Source: Anthopleura xanthogrammica (lineage: Eukaryota; Cnidaria; Anthozoa; Actiniaria; Actiniidae). Taken from it: 64,000 nucleotides of DNA. Numbering within the stretch: position 1 is the first letter of the stretch; each line of letters starts with the position of its first letter. The DNA lies in the NCBI GenBank assembly GCA_964019055.1, contig OZ025212.1, positions 310,001 to 374,000 on the forward strand. Reading direction: 5' to 3'. The translations under genes were made by a program, and so were the position numbers. Below are positions 47,222 through 61,247 of the stretch, piece by piece. The notes below the pieces were generated by a model, which saw only the letters and a list, made by a program, of their open reading frames with translations, made no database searches and was not told the DNA's origin.

Positions 47222-50200
47222 TTACTCAATGGAGAGGGCTGGGGATGGTGTGTCGTCTTCCCGCTCCTTCTTGATATTTTTCACCGTGATCTCGTGTTCG
47301 AATTCTGGTTTATTAAAGTTGCTGTTGATGTGTTCCATCGCTCGTTTCCTTAGCGACGCAATGCTGTGTGACCTTCGATCTTCTTCGCTTTCTTCTACTT
47401 GTTCTTGATCGTCTTTCTCGCTTTCTAAGCCGTCTCCTTGTTGGTTTGCCGCCTTCTTGTGCATTCCTAGAAGCCACGGTGCTGTGCTAGGAGTGAGATG
47501 AGGGGGGAGGGGTAGGGAATGTCGTACCATTGCACCGTACAAGCCGTATTCCGCCATGATGGAACTGTGTCCCCAGCATTTCTCCTTCTTTCTCCATTTG
47601 GCTCGACGGTTTTGAAACCAAACCTAGGACATTAGAACAAAGAAGAATTAGATATTATCATCTAAAACTGGACGCCAGAAACAACTAGTTGTGTGCTGAT
47701 CTAAGTCAGGGCACAGCTAACTCACAAATCGAATTGAGATTTTAAAAGCTGGTTATGTTTTATGGAAAGAGAAAAACCGGAGAACCAGGAGAAAACCCTC
47801 GAGTCTGACTAGTCCAGGAATTGAACCGGAGACCCCTGGGATGAGAGGTGAGAATACTACTGCTATGCCACCCTTGATCGTTCACAAGGTCAACCTAGTC
47901 TTCATAAGTACATCTCCTTAAACCAATTTAAAATTAATAGAAATACCAAAAAAACTCACGGCAAATAAAGCAATAGAAAATATATGAAAACGTGAGAAAA
48001 CGAAAACAGATCATAGCTTTCTCTTTGATTCACCCTCGACCATCCTTTCATCTATACAGCAAACAAGAGAGGCTTCGTAAAACCTTCATTTGATACAAAT
48101 AGAGAGTTTTTTTCTACAAGTAGAGCTTCTCGACTGAGTTTGCCCACGACAAACCATTTCTTTCTAAAACACTCTTAAGTCAACACTTTGGTGCTTTGCA
48201 CGTCGTGGTTCAAACTGTTTGAATTAAACTTCAAAAGAATGAACCTATTAAAAAGTTAAATTGAAGGAGAAACTCTTTGTCAAATTCACTGTGTCAAGCA
48301 ACCAGATATGCTTATCTTAAGTCAATTTTTTCTCTATTAAAAGAAGTATTTTTAAGTAAAGAGTATTTTTATAAAGTAAATTATAAAACGCCTTGTTATG
48401 ATATACCCAGTACACTCTAATTTTCACTTGTCATGAACACTGCCAGTTTCTTCCGATGTGGAACCGAGACATCCCAGAAGACGAGATAAAACAGAGAGAA
48501 ATTAAAGCAAATTAAGTTCTGCCCAACTCAGTCAAGATAACACAGCTCTAGAGGATGAGATGAATTTGATAAGAATAGAAATCGGAAATTGTATGACTGT
48601 GGGGGAAGATGGCCGGGCACAGAGACTAAACGTGCTTGTAATCTTCTGTCATTTTCTCATCCGTTTTCCCATCCATCTACGATCATTTTTTGTTGTTACT
48701 CGCCGAGTCAATAAATAAACTTCTTGATTTCTCTTTGTCGTTGATCTAGCCAGGCGATTAAAGTTCTAGATTCTGTTATTAAACCTTGTGTAATCATGGA
48801 GTGCTTATCTAAGTTATACACGCGGGAACATCTAATGAAATGATTTCAATTCCCTCTCTTATTACACGAAGAATAGATATCAGATTATCAATAAACCAGG
48901 TCGCCGAAACAAAACCCGATCCAGAATAAAGTAGCCTGTTTATTAATGAACGAATGAAATAAGTCACCATGTTTACTCAGGCTTTTCAATTTGTTAAAAA
49001 GTAAAGCTCACTTTTTTGTCGTGTTTAACTAACTAGTCGAGGCGCGAGCCGGTGTTTTCGACGTTAAAAGCAATGTTATCGAGAGCGGAGATCTTAACGC
49101 TGTTCAACACAACTTTCTTTATTAAAATAACGGAGGAAAAAGACAATGTATTGTTAGGCAAGCCTCCATAATTTCAGTTACAGAAGACTCAAAAGTGCAT
49201 TTTCGTTTTGAAGTCACTCCCACCTGATTTCAGTTCAAATCTTCAAGATTAAAGCTTCCTGTTTCACGAAAAAAAAATTATGCCATTCTAAAGAACGCCT
49301 GTCGCAAAAATTCCAAGGTTACACTAGTTTACACTTAATCATTAATTTTTATTACTTCATAATTGACTTAGTTTACCAACTCATTTTGACAATGTTAATT
49401 TTTGTCCTTTCAAAGTTGGGCGTGGTTTGCACACAAAATGACAATTTCCAGCGCACTTGCTTCAATTACTGTTCACTCAGAAGAAAATACAATGATAGCC
49501 TCGCCCAGCTACAAGTTATCACTCTATAATACTCTATATTTTAAGAATTATTTTGGAATGTTGGAAAAAATTCTTCCTCTGCCATTTCGGAAATTCACCT
49601 TGATAATGAAAAATAATAAGAAAATTAAAAAAATTAAATTCGAACTAAGTAATACCAAAAAATATATTTTCAGATGTTGAAAAAATTTCTTCCTCTTCTA
49701 TTTCGGAAATTCACCTTAAATATTGAAAAATAAAAATAACTAGAGAAAAATTAAATTCGAACTAAGTAGAGTAACTGTTTTGTAAAATTATAAAGAATGT
49801 TAGAGCTAAAAAGAATACCAAATAATATATTTTGGAATATTGAAAAATATTCTTAATAATCATGTTCCTCTGCTATGATAGTTCGGAAATTCTCCTTGAA
49901 TATTGAAAACTAAAAACAATCAAGAATGTTAGAGCTAGCAAGAATTCCAAATAAGAAAGGAAGACTCACTTGATGATTTTATTGAAACAGCTTCGTTGCG
50001 CATTTACGTTCGAGTCCAAACCAATAAGCTAAATGATTTGTAAAAGCCAATTGTCATTTGCCTAATGATTATGAATTGTGTGAACACTCTATAATTATCT
50101 ATTGCAACAATTATTCTTCCAATTTGAGGCTCATTTTACCACACAAATCTCGAATGCCCAAATTGCCTAAAGGGGAATTACCGACTGAACAATGTGCGGT

Positions 50201-53200
50201 AAAAATGACTCAGAAGGAATTATATTTATGAATGGATTTTATTTGTCTGCCGTTCGTGTGGTTTAATAGCTTCTTCTATTTGTCTAACAATTGCTATCAC
50301 TGTCTAAAACTCATAAACAAACTCTATCATTCCTCTCTTTCCTTACAAGTTATGTATTGTCAGACGATGCAGAAGAATATTATTCTACAGTGATTTTTTT
50401 TCATGGAATTCTTAACTTTAAAATTGACTAGGATTGTAAGATTTCTTACATATTTTGTACATAAAGTAATTCATCTTGAACTACAGATTGTTTTGCAAAC
50501 TACAATTCCACTTGGTTCACAGACATTATCTTTTTTATCACCTCAAAACTCGTGAACTTCAAAGTTATCAAATATGAAGAACTGAATCTACTTCAACTTC
50601 GCTTTGGTCTGCTTGGCTGTACTTAGGTTTATTGGTCTAAGTTCTTTAATGACTTGTAGGAATGTTTTTATTTTGCAATCTTATTACGACAAGCGTAAAC
50701 ATTATCTCAACCGCTTCGTTTTGTGGAGTTACCATCATTAAAGACTTATTTTTTCCTTGATCTAAAGTAAAACTCTACTAACTTTTGCAACGTTCTACCC
50801 ATCACACATTCCCAAAAAATGTAGCAAAACAGTCGAGAGAAAAACCTCTCCTGATGTAATTATACACTTTGTTTCTCATTCATGTTAATTTCTCAGCCGA
50901 AATCAAAAGTATTTAATTTTTTTCTCTTTTATTTACAATTCTTTTTTTCATTTTTTTTCTCCATAATAATCATTCATCGCACCAAAATTAGTTCCATGTC
51001 TTCCCTGCGATTTGAATCACACTTTTTATCTCAACCTAACTGAAAACACTTTCAATTTCATACCGAATAACTTCTTCTAATTTGCCATTAAAAAATTATT
51101 AGTTCAAAGCTGGTTTCAACTCGTTACACCCCATCAACCAATAATGGCTTTTTCAGTTCTAATATTGATGACAAAAGCTTAAATATTGTCGTGTAATTTG
51201 CTATTAACTATCATTATTTCGAACTCCAAGATTAAAAGCGATGAAACATAACACCAAAAGAAGAAAAAAGACGAGAATCCATTAACCGTAATATCGGTTA
51301 TGTCGGGCAGTATATTGAGCGTTGGATGTTGGCTCAGAATCCCTAGATTTTTTTCACTTTAACGTGAAGCTGTTATCTCTTTTAATCGGCTTGAAAGCAG
51401 TATAAATCTAGATGATTTCTGTTACCAAAATCTCAATTTGATAGTGTAACTTTACAGTTCTCTTAGTCCGTTAGAAGTACGAAATCACAGCTCCTTCGTG
51501 CGCCCTTTAAAAGCTCTTTGTCTCTTTGTACGAAAGGAACCCAATTTTATCATTACAACGCGTTTCTTTTCCTCTCTTTAATGTCATCCTTAACTCCAAA
51601 AGAAAGACGCTCTGCTTAGATAACGATAATTACTCCAAACTCGTACGCTACTCTACTCGTTTCAATGGCCTTTCAAAGCCTTTATGTTCTAGTACAGAGA
51701 CAATATACACGAGAAATACTCTCCAGAACTTATGATTAGGGTTTTCAGCACAACAAGTCCACTCCACCGCCTCTCAACACATTAGGAATCTTTTTCCTCT
51801 CATCACATTAACAGCGATAACGCTTGACGATCCGATATCCTAATATTTGCACGAGGTGAGTTATTCCCCACCGCACTTTTCATTCATAGATAGTAATAAG
51901 GATGAATATTGTTTTAGTTTGTGATTAGGTTCCTATTTAAGGTAATAAAAACATGCTCTAATCCTTAGGTAAAACTGACGCTGACGTCAAACAACAATAA
52001 CTAATTTTTTGATCTTAAAATCGGCTCGTAAATGAATAATTTTGTCTCAAAAACGTGGGGGCTTATGGCTTCTACTTTCTCTCTCTTTTTAGTCGTGATA
52101 AATATTTAATTCATGTTTGGCGAAAGTATTCCTGTTGTTTTTAATGTTCAATCCAGCTTATCGCTCATACTGGGGTATTTGGGGGGTTGTAGATTTTGGA
52201 TAATGAAAACAGCCTCGACACTACTGAAAAATGCCGCTTTCCTTTCCAACATCTTTTCAAAACACAACAAAGATAAGCTTTTTGAAGGATATTTTTTATA
52301 TCCCGCGAAGAAAAAAGAAAACAAGAAGAAAAAAAAATTTGTTCATTTTTATTTCGTCACGTTTGGTTAGTTGTTTCACAGTAATTTGGACAACAGTACA
52401 GATTGACTGCATGTCTTGGTGTTGTTTAGGTCTAATTACTCAAGTTGACGTACGTAAAGAGCGGTCAGTCTGGCGATGCAATGCTCAATGATTACAGGGT
52501 TTTTCGCCCAGGGCTGTGAGACTTAGGGGACCCATGTTTTTTTTTTATTCAAATCATTGCAAGCCTCTTAGAAGACCTAGACATTATTAGAGAGCTGGGA
52601 TTGTCAGTGGAACTTAAATTCCGAAACAAAAGAAACAAAATCATTTTCGTATACTTGAATCTCAACCTTTTTTTAGTCAGTCTATTGCGGGAATTCTAAG
52701 ACTTTTATTAAACCTCTCGTTCCAGTAAATTGTACATCTAACTGGTCTCTTTCTCGCACATTTTTGATTCAAAAATATATATATAAATAAATATATTTTC
52801 TAGGTTTTATTACTTTAGATCTCATTAGGTTATTTTTCAATTTAGAAAGTGTTGTAATAACACATGATGGTTTCGCTTTTCATCGAAGATCTGAATTGTT
52901 TTCGATTTGTTTTTTTCCTTAGTCTATTCAACTTAAAGAAAATTACTAAATAATAGTTTGTTAGAATAGGTTATAGACTGAATGCTTTGTTTATGGCATT
53001 GATATATCCGGTATCAGACGAACGCCGTTTTTGAGTCCAACTCAAAAGGCGTGCGCGCGTTTACAAACACTGCATGCGTTCACATCCTGGACTTCGTGCC
53101 ATGTCAGCCTTACAAAATGGCGCATTTCTTCTTCAGCAGGTGACTTGACATTAAAAAAAATAAAAATCAGAGTGCTCAGAGATTCCATCAGCGGTATAAA

Positions 53201-56200
53201 TCTTTAAAGGCTTTCCGTATTTCAACTACTTCAACAAAAACGAAAAGTAGACGAAAATGGGATTTTTATCTCAAATATGAAGCTAGTTATGATTTGAATG
53301 TTGCCTATCCTCAGGGCAGGAATTTCTCATTTAACTTTACAGCTGAACTATATTAAAATTAGCCCATAGAACGCTAGCCTTTGGCTATCTTGGAATAGAA
53401 AGATCACCAGCATGGACAAAATTACTTTATAATATGGTCTTCAATCAATAATTTATGTGTTTGAATCGTACATACTTGGCTCTTCCAGGAGGAAGCGACA
53501 GAATTTACTCATTTATTTTTCAAAATCGTTGATTTTTACCTTAAAATCCGTGGATAATTCTGCCTGAAACTTATTTGGCTCTCCTGCCACCGTTTCTTCT
53601 ACATTTGCTAAAGAATTTTTGAATCTTTTAACTGGTGTTTTTCGCAGTAACAAAAATGGGAAATTAGCAGCAATAAAAGCCTATTTTGTACCCCGCAGAG
53701 AGCACTAAATTCCATATACCAGGGACTACAAGAATTGATAATGCTTGCTGCACAACAAGGATATTTTTACATGTATTTACGCCCAACTCTTGAGCAAATG
53801 CCTTCGAAAATTCTGCTCATATTTAGCCTAGAAATCAGTCAAAATTTCGAATTAAGAATCTTAAAACAACACTAGATTTCAATTTTTTCATCGATTTTAT
53901 GTTTCATCAAAATCTGGCGAAATTAGGTCTGAATTAGGTCTCGAAACTGAGGTCGAGAACGATTTTAATGCGGATTTTTTACGATTTTTACAGGCCAAAC
54001 GCCACTTTTAGTATTTTATATATATTTAACAACCACGTTTTAAGTTTGTCTACCGGACTGATAAGTAGTAAAATAAGAGTATTTTCAATAATTAATACCA
54101 ATTATATTCCTTAGTGCTTGCTTTGGTAAGGCTGATTGAGGATTCTATACACGATGGTAAAAATGTCACCAATAGTTTGTGTTAAGCTCTTCAAAACGTG
54201 TCATATTTTTGATTTTCTTTTCAAGATGTTTTAGCTATGGAATGATTAAACATGATGTATAAAATAGGGTTAAAATGAAAATCATATGGTCTTAAATTTC
54301 TTAGAATTTAGTTCTAATAATTATTGTAATTTCTATGTCCGGTAAATATGCTACTTTTCAATGACTAAAAAAAAAATTATTTTTTATTTTCAAAGTTTGC
54401 ACTTAAAAAAATAAAATTTTCGACTTGAAAAGGACATTTGTGGATTGAACTTCTGAAATGCCACCAAAATTTAAAATTTATATGAAAAGTTCGTGTTTAT
54501 TTGGAAGAACATTTATCGAAGGAAGTAGTAAAAAAACACAATGAAAAAGAAATCAGAACTATAAAGTAAATTGAATTGTTTCGTATTGAAAAACTGTAAC
54601 AACAGACATAATTCAGCTTGACTGAAATTTTTAAATTTTTCCCCAAAACACCTAATTTGTGTTCAAGATTATTAAACCTTCAGCGGGCGTTGAAGAGTAA
54701 ATATTTCTAGTTTACTCAGGAAAATGAACGGATTTTACAAGTAAATTTACCGTGAATGTAATGACTTATTTTTATTTATTGCTTATATTATAATTTTTAA
54801 CCATTTGGGAAGAAAATTCTTGATCGCAATGAGCAGAAAACTAGCGTATCTTCGAGCATTGTGCGAAACGTTAGAAGACCACGTAAATTTTTTGAAGGCT
54901 TTTCCTTGGCGTGCCTAGTGAAGGACAAAGAATTTAAAGTAAACGTTCGTCACTAGAGATATGCTAATAATTATAATTTCCTCTTTCTAAACTGGCCTGA
55001 TAATCTTTGTAAAAAGCTCTCTTCTTGCCCCGAGGTTCAAGACCTAATTTGCCATTTTACCAGCAGGCAAATTTACTATGTCATTAGCAAGCGTGCCGAA
55101 AAACTCACAACTCCCGAAAAAGACCAAAAACCGGAATGTCAAGACGACAGATTTGGTCTTTTGGAGTTTTCAGTCTAAATTAGTGCCATTGGGGTTATGT
55201 AAACGTTGTGTTTGAGTTTGTCTAGAGATGTTTTTTTGGTCTCATTCAGAGATGTACTACAAAGGGTGTGATCCTGGCTTGTTATCTGTCTTTCAAAACT
55301 TAGACTCCAGCGTCTTTAGCTTTCTCTTGTCTTATCTTGACAAACACATGCAGGGTTTTCTTTGAGGATGAGTTTCCTCGCATTCAATTCAAATAGGATT
55401 TGTTCCTAACTAAACAAAGGGTAATAACGGCTTCGAAATTAGTCCTACATTCTTATCCGCTATTTGTGTTTTCTTTACCATTCTTTCATTCTGAGGTCGA
55501 GCGGTGTTGGTGGCGCCGGATGAAGCTCACAAAACCTGTCTTGTGCTATCAAACATCATTTGAAGTGCCCGCATCTACAAATTCGTATTTGACAATACAA
55601 AATTTCTCATTCTCATTTTTTTCCTTTTTTTTTTTTTTTTTTTTGTCACTTCAAAATCGCGATCCCAAAGCTGCGCAAGGCCATCGTCGCGAGCTCGGCT
55701 GTTCTAACTGAACGCTTACCAAAGAAGATTGTCCGAAAATTAACCCTTAAATGTTCCTACACATTCACAAGTTTAACCCTAGACTCCTGATATATGTTTG
55801 ATGTGTTTAAAGCAAGTTCGCATTGCGTTTGCTAAGAGCGAGTCTGTCAGGATCTACATTAGCTATGAATACATAGTTTGACCATGTATTTGACAGTTTC
55901 ATTAATGTTGTCTCATCGTTTCAAGTTATATTAAAATCAAAGCGGGAAAAAATGACTGCACATCGGTGATGAGTGGCTTATGAAAACTTCATTACTGCAT
56001 GTATGTTTCCTGTTAAAATTTATTAAGATGATTTCCATGTTATCAGGTGTATATCCGTTGTAAAGGGAGACGATAACGTTCTATATTTGAGCTGTAATAA
56101 AAACTGAAGAGTGCTAAATAAACTCGACGTTCCATCCGAAAGGCCGGTGAAATTATTTCAGAGGAAGCAATTAGGTAGACCTGAATATGAAATATTCAAA

Positions 56201-58136
56201 CCAGTTGAAGTCCTACGCGATAAAAGGGCCTACAAACTCTAAGACCTTAATTAAGGACACATCTTTCTGTTGTCATAGTCTAGCTTTCTTTACTTCCGAT
56301 CTTTGCTGACACAAATGAAAAAAAAAATGTTTTAGAAATCAGGCTTGAAAGGAAGGGTTATCCGCTTGAGTTTCCATTGCTAATATTTTGCTTCAATAGC
56401 GATTTTCATATACTCCCCAAAAAGGGACGAATCGTATAATTTAAAAAAATGGTAAAAAAAGGTGTGAGTGACGCGCGCGCGTCCACCGCTTAAGTATTGT
56501 CTTAGATCTAGGCCGAGATTAATAACTTTGAGCCTATAAACTTGTCTATTGGTTTTGATTTATTACGGCAGTCCTGAATCGTCTCGTCTGTCAATGAATA
56601 CACCTGCCGTCCAATGCAAGCACAGCATAATTACCGTAATTAGAACGACTTCATAGTCTTAATGAACATTAATGATGCGAAATAGAGAGTAATTTTTAGA
56701 AGCTTTCAACATTGCAAAGTAAAAAAAAACAACACGAGATTTATTAACTAAGACAGTTACATTTTTAATCCGCACATATCAATCAATTTAAAACTGTTTT
56801 TTAGCTCGATTTTGAAGAGTATTTTTGACTTGATTCTCTTATGTTCGAATCTCCAACCTGAAGATGTTATCATCTTCGATTCATGTTCTTTTTTTCTGCA
56901 TTTTTAAAGGTTTTCCTCCCTCATTTCCCAGCCTTTACGCTTCGTAAATTATACATGAATGTAGTGGAAAACATTTCATTGTTTTACCCTTTTTGTTTTT
57001 GATTTTTTTGTCTCAATACCACAATCATTCTCGTTACGCCAGGCAATTTAAACTGATAAATGTATGAATATTGAAACAAACATCTCCATACCTGGATTCT
57101 ATCCTCCGGCAGATCTATCTTCAACGAGAGACTTTCTCTTGCATAAACATCAGGGTAATGACTGTCTTTAAACGCCTTCTCTAGCTCTTCAAGCTGGTAG
57201 TTTGTGAATATTGTTCTGTGTCTTCGTTTTTTCGACTTTTTGGAGCCGAATTTTTCATGGCTTCCAATCGATAGATTATGTTCAGCTTTGGAATTAGTCC
57301 TCAAATCTAGCAACACAAATAAAAACAAGATTTCTACTTTAAAAATTGAAAAACTTTGACAAATTTAAGGATAGAATATTTGTTACAGATTTGGAAACAA
57401 TATTTCGAGTTTGAAGATTTGCGTCAAGAATGATAATAAAAAGAGCAAATATGATGTAGCTCGATGCTCATTTCTCGTAAACCCTGTAATAAGCTTTAGA
57501 GACTTAGTCGAATTGTCAGTGTAGCTCTACAACTAGCGGTTAAATTGGCGTAAAATTCGACATAATCCTAACGCTAGCATGTATCGGGTTCGTATCCTAT
57601 AACGAGGATCTAAATCAAGTGGACTGATATTTCTTTACAGACATTAATGTCGAGATTTTGTTTCTGGGTAGCTTGAAAAGGAGTGCTGTCACCAGAAGGC
57701 TGGCCAGTGTTCATCTTGTTAATTAAAGACATTAAGGTTCATTTAAAGCGTATTTGTCTTTTAATCGTCACTACACGATCTCGCTCCCACTGCTTACTCT
57801 TGATGAGCTTTCAAAACTCGCTTTTCTGTTTTTACGGAACTCGATACAGAAATAACTAGGATATTTCCTGTCCGCTTAACTCCTTGCTTACCAATAAATA
57901 TAAGAAACTTGAAACTTACCCGTGAATTTTTCCGGTGTTGTGATAGATTGGAGAGCCGAATATGACCGCTCAGACAAGCTCTCTTGGATAGTTGAGTTGG
58001 GTTTGGATTTAGCGTCTTTTTCTCCTAACCCAAGGATGTCATGAATTGCGAATGAGTGAACAGGGGACGAGTGTTTCACTGGAGGTAGAATCTCACTACG
58101 AGAAAGAGATAGACAAAATGTGACATCTCGATCCAT
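47222..58136 (-). CDS. vsx: Vsx/CHX10-type paired-like homeobox transcription factor with CVC domain, 3 exons
   Basis: Exons 58136-57920, 57306-57092 and 47623-47222 total 834 nt, 277 aa. The N-terminal octapeptide-like motif FAIHDILGL is at residues 29-37. The homeodomain is at about 99-158, with [15 protein letters not shown] and [14 protein letters not shown], and Gln at position 50. The CVC domain follows directly (about 159-190: [20 protein letters not shown]), the hallmark of Vsx1/Vsx2. The C-terminus is highly charged and ends SPALSIE, with a possible SUMO-type IKKE. The homeodomain intron lies between positions 46 and 47 (Q|V), as in many paired-class genes. Vsx factors specify retinal and interneuron fates in bilaterians; the role here is inferred. 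Confidence 0.95.
47688..47884 (-). mobile_element. tRNA-derived SINE-like element (Vsx intron 2)
   Basis: Read on the minus strand it begins GGGTGGCATAGCAGTAG (A-box-like), then TCTCCGGTTCAATTCC (B-box-like), resembling a Gly/Glu-type tRNA. Next come the body GAGGGTTTTCTCCTGGTTC and a tail TTGTGAGTTAGCTGTGCCC, CTGACTTAGATCAGC. The tail matches the units amplified at 44742-45035. Confidence 0.7.
49540..49965. repeat. Degenerate tandem repeat, about three units of 130-150 bp (Vsx intron 2)
   Basis: Shared blocks are TTCGGAAATTCACCTT (or CTCCTT), TAAATTCGAACTAAGTA, AGAATGTTAGAGCTA and ACCAAA(A/T)AATATATTTT. Units differ by indels. No coding content. Confidence 0.7.
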
Positions 58137-61100
58137 AGTTAAATTGTTTTGGATCAACCTTATGGTGACTGGACGGCTTCTTCAGTCCACGAAGGTTGTT
58201 CAATGTAATGAATCTTGGTTCATCTATTCTATGGCTTAAATACTGTTCTAATCTATTTTATCGTTGATTTTTGATAATTAGCCATTGTCTTGCACTGAGG
58301 AATAGCGCGGAGGAAATTGAACAATCACTCGTCACATGTCAATCAAAGATCACCTGGACGTCCCTTTCTACACAGTTCATTATGAGTCGCCTATTATTAG
58401 CTACATTATACTCGAAATGCCTTTAACCTAAATAATAAACAGCACAAAACACACTAAATTGTACGCCTCCAGTAGAAATCCCCACTCTATAAAGAAAGAC
58501 TTGTTGTGAGGTGTGTGGGTCGGTCGGTGGAAGTCTTCGCGCGCGCTGTGAGACTTTCCTTCCGAATTTCGACATTCAAGTCTTTTATTTTAGAGGAATA
58601 TTTCGGGACCCGAAGCTGAGCCGAAGAAAAGAACTATTACTTTGTTAAGTCAACATTATTATACACCTACCGAACCAGGATATACTTTAAAGGAGATGCT
58701 TTCTAGTTGGTTTTAATAGGAAAATAATAACCGTTCGACGTTTACAAAGCCGCGCAAATTAATAGCCGAAAACTAAGAACTGGGGACCTAATTAAATCTT
58801 GGTTTCGACTTGAAAAACACTACAATTAGGAGGTGTAGCACTCAAAAACCATAAATAGAGTTTTCGACAATCCTTTTTTCATTTCGTTTGCATTCTTTTT
58901 TCATCGGCAAACGGAACTTCTATCTTATTATCACTCTTGAAATTTGGCAGCTTACTATCGGTGGTTTTTAGTTGGGACTAATTTACAGATATTGTATGCA
59001 AGAGATATATGATTTCTTTTTTATCTCAAAGACGGTGAAACTCTTTTTGTCAAATTAGTACGGAAGAAGGCCCATCAAACGCCAGGAATCTTTGGCTAAA
59101 GTGTAAATTACACACGAGCGCTGGTCTGACAGCTGTCAATTCATGTCAGAATGCTTTACAATATAGGGACTTGGTTTGTGAGAAGAGAAAGCATACGAAA
59201 AGACCAAAAGATAGTAGTGTAAAAAGTGAGGCAGGTGCAAGAGTTACATAGCTGGAGAAACGGCTTTCATTTATTTAGTAATTCTCAAAGATAGTTACTT
59301 AACACGACAAACTCGACCTCAAAAACCGTTAGACTTCAACCTTCAAATGTATTATTAATGAAACAATAAGCTATAAAATGAGAAAGAAAATACTGTAAAC
59401 AAACTTTACTCAGTCATACTTTATTGTTTGGCTTAAAACTAATTTCTGAGCCATTTTCATTTTTGAATGTAAACCTTCAAATTTTTTACTGTTGAATCAT
59501 ATTGTATTCTACTTTTATACTAATATGAAAAAAGAATTAATTTTGTATTCTGTTATCAGTTTTTAAAGTACAATTTTCAGTTCTGCAACTCCGCTTCCTT
59601 TTCTGCAAGCAGCACTGACATCTTCTACAAATCCTTTCACTATTCATTCAATTTGATATAAATTACATCAATCTTCTCAAGTTTCCTTACATTTTCGCTG
59701 TTTTTCCCCTCTAGTAAATTGTTTTTCCTAATCGCATCGTAGCAGGCGTTCTTAATTTCGGTTATGTTCATCCCATTAAGGAAAACTTTGATTTAGCAAG
59801 GCCGAACCTAAATACCTTAGAAAATAGTCCCTAAATGATTTGAAAACCAATTCAGTTTGAAATTGTGTAAAATAAAGCAGCACTTTATTTCGTGATAATT
59901 TTTGTTTCATAAACTTTGAAAAAAAGTATTTTATCTAATTTTAGGAAAAATCATTTTGATATTTACTTCATTGCTTTATTCTCAGCTTCAGTGATTTACA
60001 AAATCATGTTATATTTCTAGTTCAATTCCAGCAAATTTTGTGAAAAAAATAATCTCGTTCAATCTTTTTATATATTTTAATGTTTTTCTTGCGGAAAAAC
60101 GAATGTCACACTCGTACCGACTTGGAATACGACTTCCCGCTTATCTAGCCTTCTCATCAAATTTACACTCACACAACTGAGTCGAAAGTAAACAGTAGTT
60201 TTCTCTAACTTCTATCATTAATAGTTTATATCAGAGATACGATTTCATTCAGTTTATTGTGGAGCGAAAACCGAGTAATCGATGCCATGGAGCAAACGTT
60301 CGTTTTCGCCGAACGCGTTTGTTTACAACTCTCCCAAAACTTTTTATCAAAAAGCACTTGTAATTCCCTGATTCTAATAACCATGAACTTAACTAAGTAC
60401 ATTTAACAAAACTACAAACTTAACTCAACGTTATTAATTTCTTCATTGGCGAAGAATAACCAACTCACACACTCGTGATTATTAAAAATTTAATCAAAAT
60501 TTCAAGTAACTTAAATTGTTTCATAATTTACTGGATTATTTGATTTCAATCTGATATAAGTTTTCTTTTACTCGTAGTTTATTTACTTCCATAACTGCTG
60601 TCATATTCAATCGTTCGATGGCGGGTCGGTTAATGCATCTGTTGATAATCACTGGCAATAATGAACCCGAGTTAAATAAACTAAGATAGCGGCTGATTTT
60701 TAGTTAAACAGAGCTTTTTCTTCAAAATTCATTTCCACGTTAATTGCTTAACATTTTCTTTCTACTTTGAAATTAATTTTCAAGAGGTTTGGCTGTTGTT
60801 CAGCATCTGAGATTAGGAAAACAAAAGTCCTATTCCAGTACATTTTACAGATGTGTTCAAATTATTGGATATATTTTGTACTTTACTTCAATAAATTCTG
60901 GTTAAATTTCGTAAAATATTTTGTCTTTCAAGCTTATTTCTTTGAATAAGAATTCTTTTAATCTTATGCTAAGTTTTCAAGAATAAAGTTCCTTCTCTAC
61001 ACAGTTCACAAATTTACCAATGCACTGGCTTTCACACCCAGTCAAGCAAAGTCCATTGCAGTACTTCATCCCACATGCTAGAAATTTGTTAAAAATTATC

Positions 61101-61211
61101 AAGTTTAAAAGACAGATATTTTCTTGACAAAGTCAACTAAAAAGGCTTAACAACTTAGGATGATTATCTCTTTGTGGGACGCTAATTCTACTAGCTTTGT
61201 ACCCTCTATAC

Positions 61212-61247
61212 TATTAGCTTAGCTTAGCTTAGCTTAGCTTAGCTTAT
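61212..61247 (+). repeat. (TTAGC)n pentanucleotide repeat
   Basis: About six and a half perfect TTAGC units. This is not a known telomere unit. Confidence 0.9.

Larger units (their letters stand above)
47624..57091 (-). other. Vsx intron 2, 9.5 kb, no gene seen
   Basis: AT-rich intron splitting the homeodomain. It contains one SINE-like element, a degenerate tandem block near 49540-49965 and poly-T runs. No nested exon was recognised on either strand. Its size relative to the small coding exons suggests room for regulatory elements, but none can be named from sequence. Confidence 0.7.

Noticed and set aside
47800..47884. A functional tRNA gene on the minus strand
   Set aside because: A- and B-box-like sequences are present, but stems do not pair well and a SINE body and tail follow.
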